64,000 nt of DNA, taken from positions 1-64,000 of the forward strand of contig NZ_SRLE01000006.1 in NCBI RefSeq assembly GCF_004745945.1, written 5' to 3'. The notes below the pieces were generated by a model, which saw only the letters and a list, made by a program, of their open reading frames with translations, had not been told where the DNA came from and ran no database searches. A program made the translations under genes and the position numbers. The stretch is from Mangrovimicrobium sediminis (GTDB taxonomy: Bacteria > Pseudomonadota > Gammaproteobacteria > Pseudomonadales > Halieaceae). Shown here one piece after another: positions 19,777-29,296 of the stretch. How positions within the stretch are numbered: position 1 is the stretch's first letter; every line of letters begins with the position of its first letter.

Positions 19777-19824
19777 ACCCTCTCAACAACCCCCTCAACA
19801 ACCCTCTAAACAGCCGTCTCAACA
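19777..19824. repeat. Four 12-bp tandem repeats between acpH and dsbB
   Basis: Units ACCCTCTCAACA, ACCCCCTCAACA, ACCCTCTAAACA and GCCGTCTCAACA run head to tail 14 nt after the acpH stop. There is no dyad symmetry. It looks like a simple-sequence expansion in the intergenic gap rather than an operator. Confidence 0.75.
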
Positions 19825-19954
19825 GCCCCGCCGCGCCGCGACCGCGCACCTTTGGCGGCAGCTGCGGTCCAAGCCCCGGGCTACCCGCAGTGCATATTGA
19901 ATGCGCCGGGAAAAGCCCCTAACGTATGCCCCCGGATTTCCAAGGATTCACCAC

Positions 19955-20464
19955 ATGCTGCAATCACTGTCCCCCCGCGTCGTCTTCGCCGCACTCGCCG
20001 CGCTGTGCGCGATCGCCATGGCCTTCGCCTACTTCTTCCTGCAACAGAAGCTGGGCCTGGCACCCTGCCCCCTGTGCATGACCCAGCGGGTCTTTATCGT
20101 CGGCTGTGGCGTGTTCGCCCTGCTTGCGGCAATCCACAACCCGCGCGGCTGGGGCCTGCGGGTGTACGCCCTGTTGTGCACCCTGTTCGCTGTCGTCGGC
20201 GGCGCGGTCGCCGGGCGCCATGTCTGGCTGCAGCACCTGCCGCCGGACCAGGTCCCCGCCTGCGGACCGAGCCTGGAGTACATGCTGCAGACCCTGCCGT
20301 TCAGCGAAACCCTGGAGATCGTCCTGATGGGCGATGGCAACTGTGCCGAGACCATGTGGACCTTCCTCGGCCTGAGCATTCCGGAACAGACTTTACTCGT
20401 GTTTATCGTGGCCGCCCTGATCAGCCTGTGGCAGACTTTCCGCAAATACCCCCGCGGAGGGTGA
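19955..20464 (+). CDS. dsbB: Disulfide bond formation protein B (DsbB/DsbH)
   Basis: 169 aa, four membrane helices. Oxidises DsbA and passes electrons to ubiquinone. The start at 19955 is preceded by AAGGATT. The first redox pair is in the motif APCPLCMTQR after helix 1; the periplasmic loop carries the second pair, VPACGPSLEY and GDGNCAETMW. The quinone-proximal Arg follows CPLC. It is adjacent to the rsd/algQ gene, as dsbH is to algQ in Pseudomonas. Confidence 0.93.
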   Translation: MLQSLSPRVVFAALAALCAIAMAFAYFFLQQKLGLAPCPLCMTQRVFIVGCGVFALLAAIHNPRGWGLRVYALLCTLFAVVGGAVAGRHVWLQHLPPDQVPACGPSLEYMLQTLPFSETLEIVLMGDGNCAETMWTFLGLSIPEQTLLVFIVAALISLWQTFRKYPRGG

Positions 20465-20465
20465 T

Positions 20466-20933
20466 ATGCCTTTTCGGAAACGCGAGGCCCGCCAGCAATA
20501 CGAGGCGGTGGAGCATCTGCTGACCGGGTGGCTGCGCGAGCGCCGCTCCCTGGTCGCGAGGTATACGGAAATCGCTGTGGCGACACGCGCCTCCGGCGGC
20601 CAGCTGGACATGGACGCGCAGCAGCGCGACCTGTGTGAGGTCCTGGTGGACTACGTGTCCGCCGGACATTTCGAGGTTTACCTGGAACTGATCGAAGAGG
20701 CGGAGAGTTTCGCCGATGGCAGCGGCGCCCTGGCCAGGGAACTGATGCCGGAGATCGGCGACACCACCGAGTTCATCCTCGCCTACGAGGAAAAATACAC
20801 CGCCAACGCTGCCAGCAACGCCACGCTCGAGCGCGACCTCGCCGCGCTGGGCGAGGTGCTCGAATCACGTTTTACGCTGGAAGACCGCCTGATCGGCGCT
20901 TTGCACTACAGTCACCAGCGCCAGTGCGACTGA
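20466..20933 (+). CDS. rsd: Rsd/AlgQ family anti-sigma-70 regulator
   Basis: 155 aa, all-helical. Rsd/AlgQ proteins bind region 4 of the main sigma factor and free core polymerase for alternative sigmas; in Pseudomonas AlgQ also affects alginate and siderophore genes. Visible family features: LLTGWLRERRSLVARY, the conserved LCEVLVDYVSAGHFEVYLELIEEAE, and the C-terminal LGEVLESRFTLEDRLIGALHYSH. It starts 1 nt after the dsbB stop. A Pseudomonas-type link to AlgR/AlgZ, also in the window, is plausible but not shown. Confidence 0.88.
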   Translation: MPFRKREARQQYEAVEHLLTGWLRERRSLVARYTEIAVATRASGGQLDMDAQQRDLCEVLVDYVSAGHFEVYLELIEEAESFADGSGALARELMPEIGDTTEFILAYEEKYTANAASNATLERDLAALGEVLESRFTLEDRLIGALHYSHQRQCD

Positions 20934-20951
20934 CGCTGGTGCGGGGACGGC

Positions 20952-21725
20952 TTACTCGCTAGCGGCGTCTTCTGCCGCCTCACCTTCTGCCTGGCTGGGG
21001 ATGGAGATCAGCTCTACCTCGAACACCAGGGCGGCGTTCGGGCCGATCAGCTGGCCGGCACCGCCGGCACCATAGGCCAGTTCCGGCGGAATAAACAGCT
21101 TCCACTTGGAGCCCACCGGCATCAGCTGCAGAGCCTCGGTCCAACCGGGGATGACCTGGCCGACGCCGAAGGTCACGGTCTGGCCGCGCTGGTAGGAGGA
21201 GTCGAACTCGGTGCCGTCGACCAGGGTGCCGCGGTAGTGCACTTCCACGGTGTCGTCGGGGCCGGGCTTGTCGCCTTCACCGGCTTCCAGTACCTCGTAC
21301 TGCAGGCCGCTGTCGGTGACCACGACGCCTTCGCGCGCCTTGTTTTCTTCGAGGAATGCCGCGGACGCCGCCAGGTTCGTGCTCGCCGCCTGGTCGTGGG
21401 CCGCCTGCTGCTCGGCCATCATGCGCTCCTGGTAGGCCTGCAGTTCGGCGCTGATTTCCTCCTGGGTCATCTTGCCTGCATCGCCGCCAAAACCGTCGGT
21501 GAAGCCGGCGACGAAGGCGTCGACATCGACGTTCATGTCGTCCTGGTTCATGCGCTGGCCGAGGTTGAAGGCGATACCGTAGCTCAGGCGCTGCTCGGCG
21601 GTTTCCAGGGCAAGCGGCGCGGCCGCTGTGGTTTGCTGCGCGGGCTGGCTGTCGCCGGCCTGCTGGTTACAGGCCTGCAGGCCAACCAGGCCGACAAGGG
21701 CGAACGGCAGTACGAACTTCTTCAT
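20952..21725 (-). CDS. FKBP-type peptidyl-prolyl isomerase lipoprotein (FkpA/Mip-like)
   Basis: 257 aa. A signal peptide with lipobox LQAC places a lipidated Cys at 19. Residues ~42-130 form the helical dimerisation domain of Mip/FkpA (LSYGIAFNLGQRM, MTQEEISAELQAYQERM). Residues ~135-245 form the FKBP domain with VEVHYRGTLVDGTEFDSSY, VIPGWTEALQLMPVGSKWKLFIPPELAYG and ALVFEVELI. It acts as a periplasmic folding catalyst and chaperone. The C-terminal tail (SQAEGEAAEDAASE) is acidic and probably disordered. Convergent with rsd. Confidence 0.93.
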   Translation of the reverse strand: MKKFVLPFALVGLVGLQACNQQAGDSQPAQQTTAAAPLALETAEQRLSYGIAFNLGQRMNQDDMNVDVDAFVAGFTDGFGGDAGKMTQEEISAELQAYQERMMAEQQAAHDQAASTNLAASAAFLEENKAREGVVVTDSGLQYEVLEAGEGDKPGPDDTVEVHYRGTLVDGTEFDSSYQRGQTVTFGVGQVIPGWTEALQLMPVGSKWKLFIPPELAYGAGGAGQLIGPNAALVFEVELISIPSQAEGEAAEDAASE

Positions 21726-21984
21726 ATAGCAGATCCATTATTGATGAGATTGCGGGCGCGCAGTCACGCCCCTAACTTGCGTCCACGACCGGCATTCACA
21801 ACCCGGCGCGGCCGGGTGATTCCCGGGCGCGGGTGCCAGGCGCTGATACGTGGAGTCGGCGGTGACCGCAGCGGGTGCCCAGTGTACTACCGGCTTGTGA
21901 CCGATTCCACCCCGCCACCAAGAGGCCGAAGGCTGCACCAGGCGCTGGTTCTGACCGCGGCCGACGCGTAAAATTCGCCGCCTC

Positions 21985-23892
21985 ATGATCATACTTCGCG
22001 ACATCGAACTGCGCCGCGGCAGCAAGCTCCTGCTGCAGGACGCCGAGCTCACCATCCAGCCCGGACAGCGCATCGCCCTGATCGGCGCCAATGGCTCCGG
22101 CAAGTCCAGCCTGCTGGCCCTGCTGCTGGGCGAACTGGCACCGGACCACGGCGAACTGGAAGGCCTCGACGCCCTGCGTATCGCCCACATGGCCCAGGAG
22201 GTGGAGACCGCCGACCTGCCCGCGGCGGAATACGTGTGGCGCGGCGATGGCGAACTGGCCCAGCTGATGGACCGACTGGCGGAACTGGAAGCCGCCGGCG
22301 ACTTCGAGGCTGCCGCCGCGATCCACTCGCGCCTCGAAGCCGTCGACGGCTACAGCGCAGCGCGCCGCGCCGAGCGCCTGCTACAGGGGCTGGGGTTCGC
22401 CGAGGATGCCGGCGGCCGCGGCGTGCGCGAGTTCTCCGGCGGCTGGCGCATCCGCCTGAACCTGGCGCGGGCGCTGATGGCACCGTCGGAACTGCTACTG
22501 CTAGACGAGCCCACCAACCACCTCGACCTCGACGCCACCATCTGGCTGCAGCAGTGGCTGCAGCAATACCCTGGCACCTTGCTGATCATCTCCCACGACC
22601 GCGACTTCATCGACGCCACCTGCGAGCGCATCGTGCATGTGGAGGGCCGGCAACTGGTCAGTTACAAGGGCAACTACAGCCAGTTCGAGCGCCAGCGCGC
22701 CGAGCGCCTGGCCAACCAGCAGGCAGCCTACGAGAAACAACAGCGGCGCATGCAGGAAATCGACAGCTTCGTGCGCCGCTTCCGCGCCAAGGCGAGCAAG
22801 GCGAAACAGGCACAGAGCCGGCTCAAGGAACTCGAGCGCATGCAGGCCATCGCCCCCGCCCACCTCGATTCGCCTTTCGATTTCCGTATTCCAGCGCCGG
22901 ACAAATCCAGCGACCCGCTGCTGCGCCTGGACGAGGCGAGCCTGGGCTACGCCGGCACGGCGGTGCTACAGGGGGTCGACCTGCAACTGCGCCCGGGCAG
23001 CCGCTACGGCCTGCTCGGGCGCAACGGCGCGGGCAAGTCCACGCTGCTGAAATCCCTGGTCGGGCAGCTGCCATTGGTCGCCGGCAGCCGCACCCCGGGC
23101 GAACACTGCCACATCGGCTACTTCGACCAGCAGCAGATGGAGGCGCTGGACCTCGGCGCCAGCCCCGCGCTGCACCTGCAGCGCCTGCGGCCACAGGCGC
23201 GCGACCAGGAGGTGCTGAACTTCCTCGGCGGCTTCGACTTCCGCGGCGACGTCGCGACCTCCGCAGTCGCACCGCTGTCCGGTGGCGAGAAGGCGCGTCT
23301 GGCCCTGGCCATGGTCGCCTGGCAGCGACCCAACCTGCTGGTGCTGGACGAACCCACCAACCACCTCGACCTGGAAATGCGCCACGCCATGGAGCTGGCC
23401 CTGCAGGACTACGAGGGCGCCGTCATCCTGGTCAGCCACGACCGCCACCTGCTGCGCAACTGCGTGGATGAACTGCTGCTGGTTCACGACGGCGTGGTCG
23501 AGAGCTACGCGCAGGACCTCGCCGCCTACGAGCGCTGGCTCGCCGGCGGCACGCGGCCGGCCACCGAAACGGCGGAAACCGTCAGCGCCGCGCCGGAACC
23601 GGAGCTGTCTGCCCGCGAGCGCCGTCAGCAGGCCGCCGCCCAGCGCGAGCGCCTGAAGCCCCTGCAAAAGAAAATCTCGGCGCTGGAAAAGGCCATGGCC
23701 GACAGCGAGCGCGAGCTGGGTGATTTACAGGCGCAACTCGCCGACCCGGCGCTGTACACCGACGAGCGGCGCGATGATCTCGCCCCGCTGCTGCGCCGCG
23801 AGGGCGAGGTCAAGCAGGCCCTGGCCCAGAGCGAGGAGGCGTGGCTGGAGTTGGAGTCCGCGCTGGAGGAGTTGCAGTCGCTGGAAGAGTGA
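21985..23892 (+). CDS. yheS: ABC-F family ATPase YheS
   Basis: 635 aa with two ABC cassettes and no membrane segments. Cassette 1: LIGANGSGKSS, EFSGGWRIR, LLLDEPTNHLD. Cassette 2: LLGRNGAGKST, LSGGEKARLALA, VLDEPTNHLD. Between them is the ABC-F linker (RQRAERLANQQAAYEKQQRRM), which reaches toward the ribosomal P-site in characterised members. A C-terminal coiled coil covers ~545-635. Distinct from Uup by linker and tail, so the window holds two ABC-F paralogues. Confidence 0.92.
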   Translation: MIILRDIELRRGSKLLLQDAELTIQPGQRIALIGANGSGKSSLLALLLGELAPDHGELEGLDALRIAHMAQEVETADLPAAEYVWRGDGELAQLMDRLAELEAAGDFEAAAAIHSRLEAVDGYSAARRAERLLQGLGFAEDAGGRGVREFSGGWRIRLNLARALMAPSELLLLDEPTNHLDLDATIWLQQWLQQYPGTLLIISHDRDFIDATCERIVHVEGRQLVSYKGNYSQFERQRAERLANQQAAYEKQQRRMQEIDSFVRRFRAKASKAKQAQSRLKELERMQAIAPAHLDSPFDFRIPAPDKSSDPLLRLDEASLGYAGTAVLQGVDLQLRPGSRYGLLGRNGAGKSTLLKSLVGQLPLVAGSRTPGEHCHIGYFDQQQMEALDLGASPALHLQRLRPQARDQEVLNFLGGFDFRGDVATSAVAPLSGGEKARLALAMVAWQRPNLLVLDEPTNHLDLEMRHAMELALQDYEGAVILVSHDRHLLRNCVDELLLVHDGVVESYAQDLAAYERWLAGGTRPATETAETVSAAPEPELSARERRQQAAAQRERLKPLQKKISALEKAMADSERELGDLQAQLADPALYTDERRDDLAPLLRREGEVKQALAQSEEAWLELESALEELQSLEE

Positions 23893-23935
23893 GCGCGCCG
23901 CGCTCAGCCACCGACCAGCGCCGGCAAATGCCGGC

Positions 23936-24196
23936 CTAGCCGCCGACAAGCGCCAGTTTGGCCGGCCGCGGCAGGCGCTTGATGCGCGCCTCGCGCTGTT
24001 GTGCCGCGGCGCGGTCCGACGCCGTCTCCTGCCACAGCAGGCGCACCGGCCGGCGCCCGCGGGTGTAACGCGGCCCGCCGGCGAGTTCGCCGTTGTGCTG
24101 GCGCAGGCGCCGGGCGAGGTCGCGGGCAATCCCGGTGTACAGGGTGCCATCCGCGCACTGCAGGATGTAGACGAACCAATCGGCGTGTGAAGGCAT
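23936..24196 (-). CDS. GIY-YIG nuclease superfamily protein (YhbQ-like)
   Basis: 86 aa from the ATG at 24196 ([26 protein letters not shown]). The single GIY-YIG domain has the paired motifs VYILQ and LYTGI, the catalytic Arg in RRLRQHN, and a Gly-rich loop followed by a conserved Glu/Arg helix ([18 protein letters not shown]). Members of the YhbQ/UPF0213 group show nuclease activity on structured DNA in some studies, but their cellular role is unclear. Convergent with yheS and divergent from trxA. Confidence 0.88.
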   Translation of the reverse strand: MPSHADWFVYILQCADGTLYTGIARDLARRLRQHNGELAGGPRYTRGRRPVRLLWQETASDRAAAQQREARIKRLPRPAKLALVGG

Positions 24197-24244
24197 ATCC
24201 AGCTCTTCGGTTATAGCGCTATGCTGAAAAACTCTAGCGCGCAA

Positions 24245-24273
24245 CTTGTACGCACTCAAGCCGGTGGTATCAT
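24245..24273 (+). promoter_or_regulatory. Candidate extended -10 promoter for trxA
   Basis: TGGTATCAT at 24265-24273 fits an extended -10 (TGnTATnAT). A weak TTGTAC -35-like hexamer lies at 24246-24251, giving 16-bp spacing. It lies about 50 nt upstream of the trxA ATG. Confidence 0.45.
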
Positions 24274-24322
24274 TCCCCTTCGTTCCCAGCGGCTCCCGCC
24301 GCAACCTGTTTGGAGACCAACA

Positions 24323-24649
24323 ATGTCAGAGAAAATTGTGCACGTCAGCGACGCGACGTTCGACACTGAAGTCCTCAGCGCGGACGTCCCCGTCCTCGTG
24401 GATTTCTGGGCGGAGTGGTGCGGCCCCTGCAAGATGATCGCCCCGGTGCTCGACGAAATCGCCGAGGAATACGACGGCAAGCTGAAAGTCGTGAAAGTCG
24501 ACGTGGACGCCAACCCGGAGATCCCGCCGAAGTTCGGCATCCGCGGCATTCCCACGCTGATCCTGTTCAAGGGCGGCAGCGCCGAGGCCACCAAGGTGGG
24601 CGCCCTGTCCAAGTCACAGCTGTCCGAGTTCATCAAGGAAGTCGTCTGA
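24323..24649 (+). CDS. trxA: Thioredoxin TrxA
   Basis: 108 aa, a standard cytosolic thioredoxin. The active site WCGPC lies in [22 protein letters not shown], the cis-Pro is in [11 protein letters not shown], and the length matches E. coli TrxA. It reduces ribonucleotide reductase, methionine sulfoxide reductases and other disulfide substrates. It lies upstream of rho, the conserved trxA-rho arrangement of gammaproteobacteria. Confidence 0.97.
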   Translation: MSEKIVHVSDATFDTEVLSADVPVLVDFWAEWCGPCKMIAPVLDEIAEEYDGKLKVVKVDVDANPEIPPKFGIRGIPTLILFKGGSAEATKVGALSKSQLSEFIKEVV

Positions 24650-24921
24650 CCTTCCCCGCGACGCGCGGTTGGCCCGGCCTGCGAAAACACTCGCAACGGG
24701 AACTCCCAACCGCGCCGCCACCGCCCTGAAAAACCTGAAATTTCCGGTAGACGACCACTGCGGGGCGTGCTAAATTCTCGACAGTTGCACACCCCTGTGC
24801 ACCGATAATAACTCTGTCTTTCAATTACACAGCACCATTCTGACAGCCCGCTGGCGCCCGCGTGCCGCGCGTGCTGATTACATCCCCGCAAGTTCAACTC
24901 ACACCGTTTGACTATCTATCT
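24650..24921 (+). promoter_or_regulatory. rho leader region with a small hairpin
   Basis: 272 nt between trxA and rho. It contains the palindrome TGCACA-CCCC-TGTGCA (24786-24801) and a C-rich, G-poor stretch (24640-24730, CACCGCCCTG-type text) that would suit Rho loading. rho leaders mediate autoregulation by Rho-dependent attenuation in E. coli; the same role here is inferred from position and composition. Confidence 0.45.
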
Positions 24922-26190
24922 ATGAACCTTACCGACCTGAAAACCAAATCCACCCAGGAACTGATCGACATCGCGAAGGAAATGGGGCTGGAGAACATGG
25001 CCCGCTCGCGAAAGCAGGACATCATCTTCGCCATTCTCAAGCGCCATGCGAAAGGCGGTGAGGACATTTATGGCGACGGCGTGCTCGAGATCCTGCAGGA
25101 CGGCTTTGGTTTCCTGCGCAGCGCGGACAGCTCCTACCTGGCGGGCCCGGACGACATCTACGTCTCCCCCAGCCAGATCCGCCGCTTCAACCTGCGCACC
25201 GGCGACACCATCTCCGGCAAGATCCGCCCGCCGAAAGACAGCGAGCGCTACTTCGCGCTGCTCAAGGTCGGCGAGGTCAACTTCAACCGCCCGGAAAACT
25301 CGAAGAGCAAGATCCTGTTCGAGAACCTGACGCCGCTGTTCCCCAACGAGCGCCTGACCCTGGAAAAGGGCAACGGCAGCTCCGAAGACCTCACCGGCCG
25401 CATCATCGACCTGGTCGCCCCGATCGGCAAGGGCCAGCGCGGCCTGCTGGTCGCCCCGCCCAAGGCGGGCAAGACGATCATGATGCAGAACATCGCCCAG
25501 GCGATCATCACCAACAACCCCGAGTGCTATGTCATCGTCCTGCTGATCGACGAGCGCCCGGAGGAAGTGACCGAAATGCAGCGCTCGGTCGGCGTGCGCG
25601 GCGCGGAAGTCGTCGCCTCCACCTTCGACGAACCGCCCTCGCGCCACGTGCAGGTGGCGGACATGGTCATCGAGAAGGCCAAGCGCCTGGTCGAACACAA
25701 GAAGGACGTCGTGATCCTGCTCGACTCCATCACCCGCCTGGCCCGCGCCTATAACACGGTCATCCCCTCCTCCGGCAAGGTACTGACCGGTGGTGTCGAT
25801 GCCCACGCCCTGGAGCGCCCGAAGCGTTTCTTCGGCGCCGCGCGGAACATCGAGGAAGGCGGCAGCCTGTCGATCATCGCCACGGCCCTGATCAACACGG
25901 GCTCGAAGATGGACGAGGTGATCTACGAGGAATTCAAGGGCACGGGTAACATGGAACTGCACCTGGATCGCAAGGTGGCGGAAAAACGCGTTTACCCGGC
26001 GATCAACATCCGCTCTTCCGGTACCCGTCGGGAGGAACTGCTCACGGGTGAGGAGGAACTGCAGCGCATGTGGATCCTGCGCAAGCTGCTGCACGGCATG
26101 GAGGACCTGCCGGCGATTGAGTTCCTGATCGACAAGCTCAAGGACACGAAGACCAACGACGAGTTCTTCATGTCGATGCGGCGGAAGTAA
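24922..26190 (+). CDS. rho: Transcription termination factor Rho
   Basis: 422 aa hexameric RNA helicase that terminates transcription. The start at 24922 gives the classic N-terminus [20 protein letters not shown]. The N-terminal helical domain is followed by the cold-shock RNA-binding domain ([17 protein letters not shown]). The ATPase core has Walker A (PPKAGKTIM), Walker B ([16 protein letters not shown]), and the Q-loop/R-loop region ([27 protein letters not shown]). No insertions. Upstream in-frame codons lack family similarity. Confidence 0.98.
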   Translation: MNLTDLKTKSTQELIDIAKEMGLENMARSRKQDIIFAILKRHAKGGEDIYGDGVLEILQDGFGFLRSADSSYLAGPDDIYVSPSQIRRFNLRTGDTISGKIRPPKDSERYFALLKVGEVNFNRPENSKSKILFENLTPLFPNERLTLEKGNGSSEDLTGRIIDLVAPIGKGQRGLLVAPPKAGKTIMMQNIAQAIITNNPECYVIVLLIDERPEEVTEMQRSVGVRGAEVVASTFDEPPSRHVQVADMVIEKAKRLVEHKKDVVILLDSITRLARAYNTVIPSSGKVLTGGVDAHALERPKRFFGAARNIEEGGSLSIIATALINTGSKMDEVIYEEFKGTGNMELHLDRKVAEKRVYPAINIRSSGTRREELLTGEEELQRMWILRKLLHGMEDLPAIEFLIDKLKDTKTNDEFFMSMRRK

Positions 26191-26207
26191 CGTCACCCCC
26201 CTCCTAC

Positions 26208-26235
26208 GGGCGTGAGCGATTCTCGTTTCACGCCC
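26208..26235 (+). terminator. Hairpin downstream of rho
   Basis: GGGCGTGA (26208-26215) pairs with TCACGCCC (26228-26235) around a 12-nt loop, 18 nt after the rho stop. No T-tract follows (CCGTTCAC), so it is at best a weak or Rho-assisted terminator or a 3'-end stabilising stem. Confidence 0.45.
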
Positions 26236-26329
26236 CCGTTCACTTAACCACACGAATTTCCCCGAGTCGGCTAAGGCTCTTCTCTCCTCGTCAATCTTCT
26301 TTCCGAATGCTCGATGGCTCCCGGCTACC

Positions 26330-26445
26330 GTCGTGGCAGCGAAGCTCCCCATGCCGGGGGCCGCAAAAGCGCCTTCCATGGCAGCTCGGCCTCGGCCATC
26401 CATGGCCTCGGACGCCCCCGACACGGGGAGCTTCACTGCCACAAC
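26330..26445. repeat. Long imperfect inverted repeat between rho and ubiD
   Basis: The left arm 26333-26361 and right arm 26414-26442 (29 bp each) pair at 26 positions. The three mismatches are A·C on the plus strand, hence G·U wobbles in a minus-strand RNA; pairing extends to 26330/26445 with one more wobble. Arm cores are GAAGCTCCCC and GGGGAGCTTC. The 52-nt loop holds a second palindrome, GGCCATCCATGGCC (26394-26407), and CGCAAAAGCG. Flanking CTACCGTC (26325-26332) and GACGGTAG (26467-26474) form an outer inverted pair. No ORF uses it convincingly. It could be a mobile palindromic element or a structured RNA. Confidence 0.8.
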
Positions 26446-26506
26446 TCCATTGCGCATATTCCCGGCTGACGGTAGTGTCTCGTCATCGTAAGACGGGTTG
26501 GTTTGC

Positions 26507-28006
26507 ATGAAGTATAAAGATCTCAGGGAATTTATTGCTGCGCTGGAAGCGCGCGGCGAGTTGGTGCGCGTGAAGGCGGAGGTCGATCCTAATCTCGAGA
26601 TGACGGAGATTGCGGACCGCACGCTGCGCGCCGGCGGCCCCGCCCTGCTGTTTGAAAACCCCAAGGGACATTCGGTGCCGGTGCTGGCGAACCTGTTCGG
26701 TACGGAGCAGCGGGTGGCGCTGGGCATGGGTGCGGAGAGTATGGATGCGCTGGGTGAGATCGGCGAGTTGCTGGCCTACCTGCGCCAGCCGGATCCGCCC
26801 AAGGGGGTGCGCGACCTGGTGGACAAGGCGCCGGTGTTGAAACAGGTGCTGAACATGGCGCCGAAGGTGGTGCGCAACCCGCCCTGCCAGTATCACGCCC
26901 GCGAGGGTGATGGCGTCGATCTGTACCAGTTGCCGATCCAGACCTGCTGGCCGGGGGATGCTGGGCCGCTGGTGACCTGGCCGCTGGTGATTACCCGCGG
27001 GCCGGAGAAAGAGCGGCAGAATCTCGGCATTTACCGCATGCAGTTGATCGGGCGCAACAAGCTGATCATGCGCTGGTTGTCGCACCGCGGCGGCGCGCTG
27101 GATTATCGCGACTGGCAGCAGCGCCATCCGGGCGAACCCTACCCGGTGGCGGTGGCGCTGGGGGCGGACCCGGCGACCACGCTGGGTGCGGTAACGCCGG
27201 TGCCGGACACGCTGTCGGAGTACGCATTTGCGGGTCTGCTGCGCGGGGAGAAGACGGAGGTGGCGGAGTGCTTTACCGAGCGCTGTCGCGCGCATGGTCT
27301 GCAGGTGCCGGCGAGTTCCGAGTTTATTCTCGAGGGTTACCTGGCGCCGGGGGAGATGGCGGACGAGGGTCCGTTCGGGGACCACACGGGTTACTACAAC
27401 GAGGTGGAGCGCTTCCCGGTATTCACGGTGGAAGCGATCACCCACCGCGAGGACCCGATCTACCACAGCACCTACACCGGCCGGCCGCCGGATGAGCCGG
27501 CGATTCTCGGTGTGGCGTTGAACGAGGTAGTGGTGCCGCTACTGAAAAAGCAGTTCCCGGAAATTGTCGATTTCTACCTGCCGCCGGAGGGCTGTTCCTA
27601 CCGCCTGGCGGTGGTCACCATGCGCAAGGAATACCCGGGCCACGCCAAGCGCGTCATGCTAGGGGTGTGGTCGTTCCTGCGCCAGTTCATGTACACCAAG
27701 TTCGTCATCGTCACCGATGAGGACGTCAACGCGCGGGACTGGAAAGACGTTATCTGGGCGATGACCACGCGCATGGACCCGCGCCGCGACTGCGTGTTCA
27801 TCGACCACACGCCGATCGACTACCTGGATTTCGCCTCGCCGGTGTCGGGCCTGGGCTCGAAGCTGGGCATGGACGCCACGCACAAGTGGCCCGGTGAAAC
27901 CGACCGCGAGTGGGGACGCCCGATTGTCATGGACGAGGCGGTGAAGAACCGCGTCGACCAGATGTGGGAGGAGTTGGGGATCCCGGACCCGGGCGAGCAG
28001 CGCTAG
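26507..28006 (+). CDS. ubiD: 4-hydroxy-3-polyprenylbenzoate decarboxylase UbiD
   Basis: 499 aa (E. coli UbiD 497). Prenylated-FMN-dependent decarboxylation in ubiquinone synthesis. The start at 26507 ([28 protein letters not shown]) is chosen over a TTG 9 nt upstream. Family features: [21 protein letters not shown], the prFMN site region [19 protein letters not shown], catalytic [22 protein letters not shown], and [25 protein letters not shown]. The usual flavin prenyltransferase UbiX is not adjacent. Confidence 0.96.
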   Translation: MKYKDLREFIAALEARGELVRVKAEVDPNLEMTEIADRTLRAGGPALLFENPKGHSVPVLANLFGTEQRVALGMGAESMDALGEIGELLAYLRQPDPPKGVRDLVDKAPVLKQVLNMAPKVVRNPPCQYHAREGDGVDLYQLPIQTCWPGDAGPLVTWPLVITRGPEKERQNLGIYRMQLIGRNKLIMRWLSHRGGALDYRDWQQRHPGEPYPVAVALGADPATTLGAVTPVPDTLSEYAFAGLLRGEKTEVAECFTERCRAHGLQVPASSEFILEGYLAPGEMADEGPFGDHTGYYNEVERFPVFTVEAITHREDPIYHSTYTGRPPDEPAILGVALNEVVVPLLKKQFPEIVDFYLPPEGCSYRLAVVTMRKEYPGHAKRVMLGVWSFLRQFMYTKFVIVTDEDVNARDWKDVIWAMTTRMDPRRDCVFIDHTPIDYLDFASPVSGLGSKLGMDATHKWPGETDREWGRPIVMDEAVKNRVDQMWEELGIPDPGEQR

Positions 28007-28030
28007 GTTCGGCCGGGACCAGGACTGCGG

Positions 28031-29293
28031 CTAGGACGAGTTGGCCAGGCGCTTGGCCACGGACGGGTTGGCATGCTCCGGCATGGGCAGCGCGGGCAGG
28101 TCGCCCTGCTGCGCCTGCAGGCCCTCGCGGTAGTAGGCACCGGCGACCCGCGGCTCACCCAGGGCGAGCAGCAGGCGACCGAGTTCGGCGCAAACCTCGG
28201 GCGTGCGCTCGATGGCGTAAGTCTGCTCAAAATACTCACGCGCCTTGCCCCAGAGCTTTTCCCGTGCGGCGAGGCGGCCCAGGCACAACATCAACTGCGG
28301 GTCGTCGCTGTGCTGCGGCAACCAGCTTTCCGCCTTGGCCAGTTGCCGGGCGTTGTTGTCGGTCAGCACGTAGCCGTACTGGCGTACCAGGCCTGAATCC
28401 CAGTGCTGCTTGAGCATGCGTCGCACGACCTTGTCTGCGGCGCTGTGGTAGCCCTCGCCGATCAGCAGGTCGACATAATCGTGCACCAACGAAGCGTCCT
28501 GCTTGAGCGCAGCGGGCACCTGCTCCCAGGCCAGACGCAGGGGTTCGCCGGTGTGTTCGCTGTCCGCCACGGCCCCGGCGCGCAGCAGGCCGCTGTAGAC
28601 CTCGCGCTCCAGGGTTTGCAGTTCGTCCGCGGGCATGACCTTGTGCTTTTTCAGTTCGGGCAGCAGCTGTGCCAGTGCCGGCCAGTCGCCGAGGCCGACG
28701 TAGGCCTGGCGCAGCAGGTCCAGCGCCTGCGGGAGGCGGCGCACGTTGCGCCGCGCCTGCTCCAGGGTCGCCAGCGCCTGGCGGTATTCGCCTGAACGCA
28801 GTTGCAGCTCGGCGGTGGTGAGTTCCACTGCGGTGCGCGCCTCGGAATCAGTCTCGCCGGCGGCGCCGAGGTATTCGCGCACCTTGTCGGCCTCACCCAA
28901 CTGGTGGCTGGCGCGCGCCGCCACCAGGTAGTTGAGCAGCGGCGCCTCGCTGGCCTTGGCGCCGCTGATCAACTGGCGCCGGGCGCGATCCCAGTTGCCC
29001 TCGGTGTAGCTGATCAGGCCACGGGTGGTCAGGCGCGAGGAGGCGCGGTTGCGGCGCCCCTCTACCCAACTGACCAGCGAATTCTGTCCGCCGAGCAGAC
29101 GCCGCAACAGGCGCACTACCGCGTAGACGGCGAAGCACAGCAGGGCCAGTACCACCAGCCCCACCCAGAGGCTGGTCTCCACGGTATAGGCGCCGTAGGC
29201 GATAAGGACGTAGCCGGGATCGCTCTCGATCACGGCGACGATGCCCACCCCCGCGAGCAGGGCGAGAATAATGATGACGAACAACCTGCGCAT
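28031..29293 (-). CDS. hemY: HemY, TPR protein of the heme operon
   Basis: 420 aa. Two N-terminal membrane helices (residues ~4-22 and ~40-62, HemY_N) are followed by TPR-like helical repeats to the end (YREGLQAQQGDLPALP). This is the gammaproteobacterial HemY, not protoporphyrinogen oxidase. It is thought to organise or regulate late heme synthesis, with exact role unsettled. Last gene of hemC-hemD-hemX-hemY, with a 3-nt gap after hemX. Convergent with ubiD. Confidence 0.92.
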   Translation of the reverse strand: MRRLFVIIILALLAGVGIVAVIESDPGYVLIAYGAYTVETSLWVGLVVLALLCFAVYAVVRLLRRLLGGQNSLVSWVEGRRNRASSRLTTRGLISYTEGNWDRARRQLISGAKASEAPLLNYLVAARASHQLGEADKVREYLGAAGETDSEARTAVELTTAELQLRSGEYRQALATLEQARRNVRRLPQALDLLRQAYVGLGDWPALAQLLPELKKHKVMPADELQTLEREVYSGLLRAGAVADSEHTGEPLRLAWEQVPAALKQDASLVHDYVDLLIGEGYHSAADKVVRRMLKQHWDSGLVRQYGYVLTDNNARQLAKAESWLPQHSDDPQLMLCLGRLAAREKLWGKAREYFEQTYAIERTPEVCAELGRLLLALGEPRVAGAYYREGLQAQQGDLPALPMPEHANPSVAKRLANSS

Positions 29294-29296
29294 GGC

